From assembly GCA_910589105.1 (NCBI GenBank), contig CAJUST010000008.1:1-64000 (forward strand): DNA of 64,000 bases, read 5' to 3'. Shown piece after piece: positions 58,508 to 64,000 of the stretch. Below the pieces are notes generated by a model that ran no database searches, had not been told where the DNA came from, and worked only from the letters and a program-made list of their open reading frames with translations. A program made the translations under genes and the position numbers. This DNA is from an uncultured Lachnospiraceae bacterium. GTDB lineage: Bacteria > Bacillota > Clostridia > Lachnospirales > Lachnospiraceae. Every line of letters starts with the position of its first letter. Position 1 is the first letter of the stretch.

Positions 58508-59201
58508 ATTCCGCAAATATGGCGCAATGAAATTTATCGGACATTTAGATATGATGCGGTATTTCCAAAGAGCAATCCGCCGGGCGCAAATTGACATTGC
58601 CTATTCCGAGGGCTTCCACCCGCATCCTCTGATGTCGTTTGCCGCGCCGCTTGGGGTTGGGATAACAAGTGACGGGGAGTATTTTGACATTTCCGTCCAT
58701 TCCACAGACACTTCAGAAGTATCTCTCACCCGTTTAAATGAAGCGATGGCGGAAGGGGTGGAAGTCACCTCTTACCGCAGACTTTCTGATTCCGATAAAA
58801 AGGCGATGTCGGCAGTCGCCGCTGCGGATTATGAATTGACGTTTCGGGAAAATTATGAAGTCCCTCAAATAGATTATGAAGCCGCGCTTGTTTCGTTTTT
58901 TGAGGAAAGGGACGAAATTCTTATTACGAAAAAGACGAAAAAAAGTGAAAAAACGATTGATTTAAAGAAGCTGGTTTATGCGTTTCGGATCGAACAAAAA
59001 GAGGGGCGCCCTTCTTTTTATCTGAAGGTCTGCGCCGGAAGTGAGGATAATGTTAAGCCGGAACTTGTGTTACGGGAATTTTTAGAATTTCATGGACTTT
59101 CGTTTTCTCCGGTTTCGGTACAGGTTCACCGTATAGACGTTTATGCGAACATAAATGGCGCATTAAAGTCTTTGGGTGAGATAGGAGAGGCCATTGAGTA
59201 A
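58491..59201 (+). CDS. TIGR03936 family (DUF2344) protein
   Basis: 236 residues from a TTG at 58491 that has GGGAGGTG 6 bases upstream (a GTG at 58482 is the alternative). IRVKFRKYGAMKFIGHLDMMRYFQRAIRRAQIDIAYSEGFHPHP is the diagnostic N-terminal block, then LSFAAPLGVGITSDGEYFDI-like sequence. In many bacteria the domain is fused to the TIGR03960 radical SAM protein, and here the two genes overlap, suggesting a complex. Overlaps rng by 8 bases. Confidence 0.92.
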   Translation: MRIRVKFRKYGAMKFIGHLDMMRYFQRAIRRAQIDIAYSEGFHPHPLMSFAAPLGVGITSDGEYFDISVHSTDTSEVSLTRLNEAMAEGVEVTSYRRLSDSDKKAMSAVAAADYELTFRENYEVPQIDYEAALVSFFEERDEILITKKTKKSEKTIDLKKLVYAFRIEQKEGRPSFYLKVCAGSEDNVKPELVLREFLEFHGLSFSPVSVQVHRIDVYANINGALKSLGEIGEAIE

Positions 59202-60378
59202 AAGGGTTGTTATTACAGAGGAAACGATTCGGGACGGCAGGTATCAGGTGATTGCTTTATTTGAGGACAACCGTCTGATTGAAGTTTCCTGCGCTGATGT
59301 AAAAGAGAGTTCCCTCCTTGGGAATATTTATATCGGAAAAGTGAAGCGGATTTTGGAAAAAATCGGCGCGGTTTTTGTGGAAATTATGCCGAACCAGATG
59401 ACGTATCTGCCTTTTTCGGAAGCGGATCACGTCATTTGGACAAAACAGCAGCGCGCAGGAAAGCTGACGGAAGGCGATGAAATCGTGGTTCAGGTAGTGA
59501 AAGAAGCGGTAAAGACGAAGGAGCCGAATGTTTCCGCGAATCTCAGTTTGAAGGGGAACGCCTTAGTCTTAACGACTGGAAACCGGAAATTAGGCGTTTC
59601 TAAGAAACTGGAAAGCAAAAAACGGACGCATTTAAAAGAGATGTTTGCCCAAAAGACGGGGAATGAGTTTGGTTTGGTCGTCCGCACGAATGCAGGAAAT
59701 TATTCAGATGAACAGATTTTTGAAGAATACGAAGCCATTTTAAAGCAGTATCAGAATATACGGGACTATTGCAGGCATCGGACGTGTTATAGCTGTCTTT
59801 CACGTGGGGATTCCCATGTCGTTTCAAGGGTCAGGGATTATTTGTCTATGGGATTAGAGAAGATTGTGACAGATGATCGGGCGGTTTATGAGGAATTAAA
59901 CGTAGCGTTTTCAAAGGAAGCCCCGATTGCATTTTATGAAGATTCCATGTTGTCTTTGACGGCTTTGTATGGGTTAAGGACGAAGTTAGGGGAAGCGCTT
60001 GGGGAACGCGTCCGCTTAAAGTCAGGCGCTTATTTGGTGATCCAGCCTACGGAAGCGCTGACGGTGATTGATGTAAACAGTGGGAAGTGCATTAAAGGGA
60101 ATGCAGAGGATTTTTACTTAAAGATTAATTTAGAAGCGGCGGAAGAAATTGCAAGACAGCTTCGGCTGCGGAATATTTCCGGAATTTGCGTAGTGGATTT
60201 TATCAATATGGATACCGGAGAGGCAGGCCGGACGCTGGCAAAGGCTTTGCGGCATTGGCTGGCAAAAGATACGGTTCCGGCAGTCTTTGTGGACTATACG
60301 AAACTTGGGTTAGCGGAAATTACGAGAAAAAAAGTCAGGAAGCCGCTTTGGGAGCAGGTAGGGAAAAGGGTCTTTTAA
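59194..60378 (+). CDS. rng: Ribonuclease G/E family protein
   Basis: 394 residues. An S1-like RNA-binding part at the N-terminus (SLLGNIYIGKVKRILEKIGAVFVEI) precedes the RNase E/G catalytic region: LVVRTNAG, then ALTVIDVNSGKCIKG and GICVVDFINMD with the metal-binding Asp residues. The protein ends soon after LGLAEITRKKVRKPLWEQ, without a C-terminal Zn-link, as in many clostridial versions. TTG start with AGGAGAGG upstream, overlapping the previous stop. In related genomes rplU usually follows; here a glycosidase does. Confidence 0.93.
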   Translation: MSKRVVITEETIRDGRYQVIALFEDNRLIEVSCADVKESSLLGNIYIGKVKRILEKIGAVFVEIMPNQMTYLPFSEADHVIWTKQQRAGKLTEGDEIVVQVVKEAVKTKEPNVSANLSLKGNALVLTTGNRKLGVSKKLESKKRTHLKEMFAQKTGNEFGLVVRTNAGNYSDEQIFEEYEAILKQYQNIRDYCRHRTCYSCLSRGDSHVVSRVRDYLSMGLEKIVTDDRAVYEELNVAFSKEAPIAFYEDSMLSLTALYGLRTKLGEALGERVRLKSGAYLVIQPTEALTVIDVNSGKCIKGNAEDFYLKINLEAAEEIARQLRLRNISGICVVDFINMDTGEAGRTLAKALRHWLAKDTVPAVFVDYTKLGLAEITRKKVRKPLWEQVGKRVF

Positions 60379-60494
60379 CTAGATGCTTGTTTTTGGACGG
60401 CAGATATGAAACTAAGACAGCCATTGCGCTGTATGTAAGATTGTAAATGAGAATAGGGACAGCGTTTCACGTTTGGGCGTCTGTTATTTTTGTT

Positions 60495-60534
60495 AGCCTT
60501 CTGGCTTCACTTTGTGAAGCTTGGAGGTTTTTTT
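60495..60534 (+). terminator. Terminator after rng
   Basis: GCTTCAC (60504-60510), loop TTT, GTGAAGC (60514-60520), with imperfect outer pairing and a seven-T run. The remaining 60535-60864 is AT-rich leader for the next gene, with no coding frame of note. Confidence 0.8.
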
Positions 60535-60870
60535 AGAGAACTATTGAAAAAAATGAATATTGTTTGTATAATTATTAAGATAGATGTATATATTTTTTAT
60601 CCGGCTGGTATCAGGGTTTAAGTGGCGTTATGCAAATAAGATTCATTTCTATATAGTTTAGGCAAAATTTTTTTCCGGCGATGGATTGAAGCGTTATTTT
60701 TATAGGCGAGATGAGAGAGGGGGTATGTAAGTTCTGCAATTTTAATATGTTGAAAAGGAGTTTATGAGTATTCATTTCGCTGGGAAAAGAGAAGGATCAG
60801 AAAGGTTTATGTAATTTATGGTTTTAATGGCAGACAGCCAGCGCTGCCAAAAGGTTATGGAGGTATGATC

Positions 60871-63402
60871 ATGAAAGCAAAAATGATACATAAGAAATGG
60901 GAAAAGATCATTTCTTGTTTGACTGCCACGGCGATTATGTTGCAGTTGTTTTTGCCTTTGTCTTTGACTGCATGGGCAAAAGAAGGCCAAGAGCGGACGG
61001 AAGAAACCATTATTCATGCAGAGGAGTACGGGGCAGATCCGTATGAATCGAAAGACAGCGCGCAGGCAATCCAGCGGGCGTTTGAGGCTGCCAGAGAAGC
61101 GAAAGAAGCAGGAGCCGCAAAAGTAGTGGTGGATTTTCCAAAAGGAGAATACCATATTTATAAAGATTATGCAGAGAAAAGGGAGTATCACACTTCCAAC
61201 ACAAACAGCATTGAAAGCCCGGAAAAGACAATCGGGCTTTTAATTGAAGATCAGAGCGATTTTACATTGCGGGGCAACGGCTCTTTGTTTCTTTTACATG
61301 GGAATATGATGGCGCTTGCGGTTGTGGATTCCAGAAATGTCACGTTGGAGGATTTTTCATGGGATTTTGCAGTTCCCACTGTTTCAGAGATGACCATTGC
61401 AGATATGGGGGAAGAAGACGGGAAGCCATATACGGATTTTTATATTCCGAAGTGTTTTCCCTATGAAATAAAGGGAACGACGATCCAGTGGCACAGTGAG
61501 CCAAGCCCGTATACAGGCGAATATTATTGGACGGAAGAAGGAATCCACAGGGCTTATTCAGTTGTCGCGTATCAGCCGGATGATGAAATGACAAGGGCTT
61601 ATTTTACTAACGATACGCCTTTTGGCGGCGTGTCCAATATCCGCGCGTTAGATGGGACCGATGGGACGGTGGTAAGGGTTACCTATAACAGCGCGCGTCC
61701 GCAAATGCAGAAAAAGGGCATGGTTTTAGAGCTTGCCAGCAGCACATACAGAGAGACGGCGGGAGCTTTTACATGGGAAAGTGAGAATGTCACTGCAAGA
61801 AACGTAAACGTTCATTTTATGCACGGCTTTGGCTGGCTGATACAAATGAGCAAAGATGTTTATTATTATAATTGTAATTTAATGCCTAGGGATAATTCAG
61901 GGCATATTACTGTAAGTTATGCAGACGGGATCCACGCATCTGGGGCCGCAGGGGATTTAGTAATTGAAAATTGTAATTTTTCCAATACGCACGACGATCC
62001 CATTAACCTTCATGGGACATTTACCAGAGTGGAGGAAAGAAAGGATGCGCATACGCTTAAGTTAAAGTATATCCATACCCAGCAGGGCGGATTTCCACAG
62101 TACCATTCAGGGGATAAAGTAGCGTTTTTTACAAGAGACACTTTAGAATCAACAGACAGTGAGACGTTGTATACTGTGGAAGAAGTGATTTCAAACCCCG
62201 GAGAGTCTGGCAACGATCTGCGTACCATGGAGATTCGCTTTACGGAGGAACTGCCGGAGAATCTGAGTGATAAAATAGGGAATGAGCCGAAATATGTGGC
62301 AGAAAATGTTACGTTTGCGCCGTCAGTTGAAATCCGCGGCTGCACTTTTAAAAATGTCCCGACCCGCGGAATCCTTTGTACGACTAGGAATCCGGTTATC
62401 ATTGAAGATAACACATTTTTAAATATGTCGATGGCTACGATATTTTTGTCAAATGATTCCAACGAATGGTATGAGTCTGGCCCTATCCGTGATATGACAA
62501 TCCGCAACAATACTTTTTATGTAAAGACAGTCGGAAGGACGTCATGGGAATATGCGCCGGCCGTCTATGTCCATCCGGTGACAAAAGGAGGCGGACTGCC
62601 TTCTGAGGACAATCCAATCCATAAAAATATTTTGATTGAAGGCAATACGTTCCATATGGATGTAGACACTGTTGTGAAGGCAGAGAGCGTGGAAAATTTA
62701 ACAATCCGCAATAATACGATTGTCAGGACGAATCCTGATATTTCGTTGGAAATTTCTGCATCTGAAACGGATTTGGGCATTGGAGAAACAGGCAGTCTTC
62801 ATGTGTCGGCAGATGGCAGTTCCAATAGTGGCGTAACGGATAATGTTTATGAATTTACGAAATGCAAAAATGTCATTTTGGAAGGCAATACATATGACGA
62901 TGGCTTAAAACGTTATGCGGTTTTAAGCGGAATGCGGGAAGAAAATCTTTTGAACCATGATTCCGATATTCAGGTTGTTTCCGACCGTGGTTTGTCTCCG
63001 TCTGATCCGGTAGGGAAGATCTGTTATGCAAGCGCAGATCCTGAGGTGGTTTATGTGGATCAGTCAGGACAGTATACTGCGCGCAAGGAAGGGACAGCGG
63101 ATATTTTTGCTTATTATGAATGGAACGGAACATTTGCGCGATCGAACAGAATCCCGGTAACGGTAAGCGCAGGGCAGGCGCCGCCGGAAGATATAAAAAT
63201 TGACGGAGATGACACGGTTATCTTAGACCGCATTGGAGCTTCTCATACATTTACAGTTACAGGATCAGAAAATGCGCAGGTTACATGGACCGTAGTGGAT
63301 TTTGTGACTGGAAGGGAGACGGATGCGGCGCAGATCGATGAAAATGGCGTACTGACTGCAAACAGAAATGGAGCAGTTTGGGTGAAAGCTTCTTTCGGGT
63401 GA
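60871..63402 (+). CDS. Secreted parallel beta-helix glycosidase, probable GH110 alpha-1,3-galactosidase, with in-frame TGA
   Basis: 843 residues up to TGA 63400-63402, but the same frame is open beyond it to the window end. Signal peptide: MKAKMIHKKWEKIISCLTAT through LSLTAWAKEG. The body is a right-handed beta-helix; DGIHASGAAGDLVIENCNF and NTHDDPINLHGTF (about residues 352-384) recall GH110 enzymes that remove the terminal alpha-1,3-galactose of blood group B. GH110 rests on remembered motifs; a pectate-lyase-like or other beta-helix family is the alternative. After about 700 come Ig-like modules (NRIPVTVSAG). ATG 60871 lies 7 bases after GGAGG. A rng-side terminator separates it from upstream. 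Confidence 0.65.
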   Translation: MKAKMIHKKWEKIISCLTATAIMLQLFLPLSLTAWAKEGQERTEETIIHAEEYGADPYESKDSAQAIQRAFEAAREAKEAGAAKVVVDFPKGEYHIYKDYAEKREYHTSNTNSIESPEKTIGLLIEDQSDFTLRGNGSLFLLHGNMMALAVVDSRNVTLEDFSWDFAVPTVSEMTIADMGEEDGKPYTDFYIPKCFPYEIKGTTIQWHSEPSPYTGEYYWTEEGIHRAYSVVAYQPDDEMTRAYFTNDTPFGGVSNIRALDGTDGTVVRVTYNSARPQMQKKGMVLELASSTYRETAGAFTWESENVTARNVNVHFMHGFGWLIQMSKDVYYYNCNLMPRDNSGHITVSYADGIHASGAAGDLVIENCNFSNTHDDPINLHGTFTRVEERKDAHTLKLKYIHTQQGGFPQYHSGDKVAFFTRDTLESTDSETLYTVEEVISNPGESGNDLRTMEIRFTEELPENLSDKIGNEPKYVAENVTFAPSVEIRGCTFKNVPTRGILCTTRNPVIIEDNTFLNMSMATIFLSNDSNEWYESGPIRDMTIRNNTFYVKTVGRTSWEYAPAVYVHPVTKGGGLPSEDNPIHKNILIEGNTFHMDVDTVVKAESVENLTIRNNTIVRTNPDISLEISASETDLGIGETGSLHVSADGSSNSGVTDNVYEFTKCKNVILEGNTYDDGLKRYAVLSGMREENLLNHDSDIQVVSDRGLSPSDPVGKICYASADPEVVYVDQSGQYTARKEGTADIFAYYEWNGTFARSNRIPVTVSAGQAPPEDIKIDGDDTVILDRIGASHTFTVTGSENAQVTWTVVDFVTGRETDAAQIDENGVLTANRNGAVWVKASFG

Positions 63403-64000
63403 AAGTCTGACAAAAAAGCGGTAATCCTTGCGATCCCAAAAGTGGAGGGGAAAAATCCACTCATGACAATTACAAGGGAAAATGCCCCAAAATACCAGAT
63501 GGAAAAGAAACGAGTGACGATTGAGTTGGAACAGGGCGATTTGTACGAGGGAACAAATACGGTTAAGAATCTGTTCTTATTCGATATACCGGAAACATTG
63601 GACAAAAATGATTTTCGGGCTGTGGTTACAATGGAGGGGCTTCCGGTAAAAGAATCAGAGCAGTGGGACACGGCGTCTTTTGTTCTTTACAAAGATGACG
63701 ATAATTATTTGACAGTAGGGAAGAAGTCCCATAAAAAGGGAATTGCCTTTGTAAAAGAAGTAAGCGCCCACGCAACAGAAGAAGAGGAAGACGCGGAAGA
63801 TAATAATCAGGTCACAAAGGCTGTCTTTGGATTTCATAAACAAAACAACAGTATTTCGGTTGACTATAAAATTGACGGATCGGACGAATGGCATCAGCTT
63901 AAGAATGTGACAGATATGGACTTCGGTCAGAATTTCAAAATAGGGTTTGCCGGCTGGGTTTCAAATCTCAGAGGAAAAAATTTAGTGTGTTCTGATTTGC
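63403..64000 (+). pseudogene. In-frame continuation of the GH110-like gene beyond the TGA (partial)
   Basis: The frame after the TGA stays open for about 199 codons to the window edge: KSDKKAVILAIPKVEGKNPL, VTIELEQGDLYEGTNTVKNL, FVLYKDDDNYLTVGKKSHKK, and KAVFGFHKQNNSISVDYKID. This looks like a further beta-sandwich module (laminin-G/DUF1349-like) of the same secreted protein rather than a separate gene, having no start or ribosome-binding site. The upstream gene therefore is interrupted by one nonsense codon, or by two compensating indels around GGGTGAAAGTCTGACAAAAA. The 3' end is outside the window. Confidence 0.6.

Overview
The window looks like chromosomal DNA from a gut Firmicute of the family Lachnospiraceae (Clostridia). 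This rests on gene content and order: the sporulation genes yqfC/yqfD and a BofC-like gene, whiA, a TIGR03960/TIGR03936/rng cluster, rplU-prp-rpmA-obg with an N-terminally extended L27, a DUF6472 protein, and a divergent lexA/yneA-like pair. Two very large secreted glycosidases aimed at host-type glycans (a GH29 alpha-L-fucosidase and a probable GH110 alpha-1,3-galactosidase) suggest a mucin or blood-group glycan forager. I cannot name the species.

Layout. 1-4.7 kb: a possibly 5'-disrupted BlaR1-type M56 peptidase and a small secreted protein, then on the minus strand proC, a crotonase, and a hemerythrin/CheX-like/receiver fusion. 4.9-15.1 kb (+): an FN3-repeat secreted protein, mutY, glf with a GT2 glycosyltransferase, ftsH, uvrC. 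15.5-21.6 kb (+): hprK, M18 aminopeptidase, murB, rapZ, whiA, a lipid kinase and a DUF6472 mini-gene, ended by tRNA-Thr(CGT) on the minus strand. 22.0-27.6 kb: the 1800-residue fucosidase, whose signal peptide is out of frame with the enzyme across a run of ten G. 27.6-32.1 kb: ribosome and cell-maintenance genes rplU-prp-rpmA-obg-yhbY-nadD-yqeK-rsfS. 32.1-33.3 kb: lexA and a LysM division-inhibitor-like gene with clustered LexA boxes. 33.4-37.4 kb: a PTS operon (IIA, EI, HPr, IICB). 37.5-40 kb: plsC, a Xer-type recombinase and a TtcA-like ATPase. 40-40.7 kb: a long intergenic region rich in inverted repeats. 40.7-48.8 kb: an HMGL-like aldolase, pdp, then yqfC-yqfD-phoH-(degenerate PgpH-like)-ybeY-DUF3048-BofC-like. 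48.8-51.3 kb: a decayed acetyltransferase, 26-bp repeats, mscL, an ATPase and a possible remnant. 51.3-56.6 kb: livJHMGF branched-chain amino acid ABC transporter and a cytidylate-kinase-like protein. 56.6-60.4 kb: TIGR03960, TIGR03936, rng. 60.9-64 kb: the GH110-like protein, interrupted by an in-frame TGA and running off the window.

Most interesting points: (1) the G10 tract that decides whether the fucosidase carries a signal peptide, a phase-variation candidate or a homopolymer error; (2) the in-frame TGA in the GH110-like gene; (3) the usual rng-rplU neighbourhood is split, with one glycosidase at each broken end; (4) HPr has Arg where the HprK target Ser46 should be, although hprK is present; (5) the protein in the PgpH position has lost its HD catalytic residues and extracellular domain; (6) several intergenic tandem-repeat tracts, one built from copies of the nadD translation start region; (7) a 25-bp perfect inverted repeat after uvrC, whose 3' half has aberrant codon use.

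Limits: all calls come from reading motifs, lengths and context; no database search was run. Promoters and terminators are consensus matches. Several lesions sit in homopolymers, so sequencing error remains possible for some of them.
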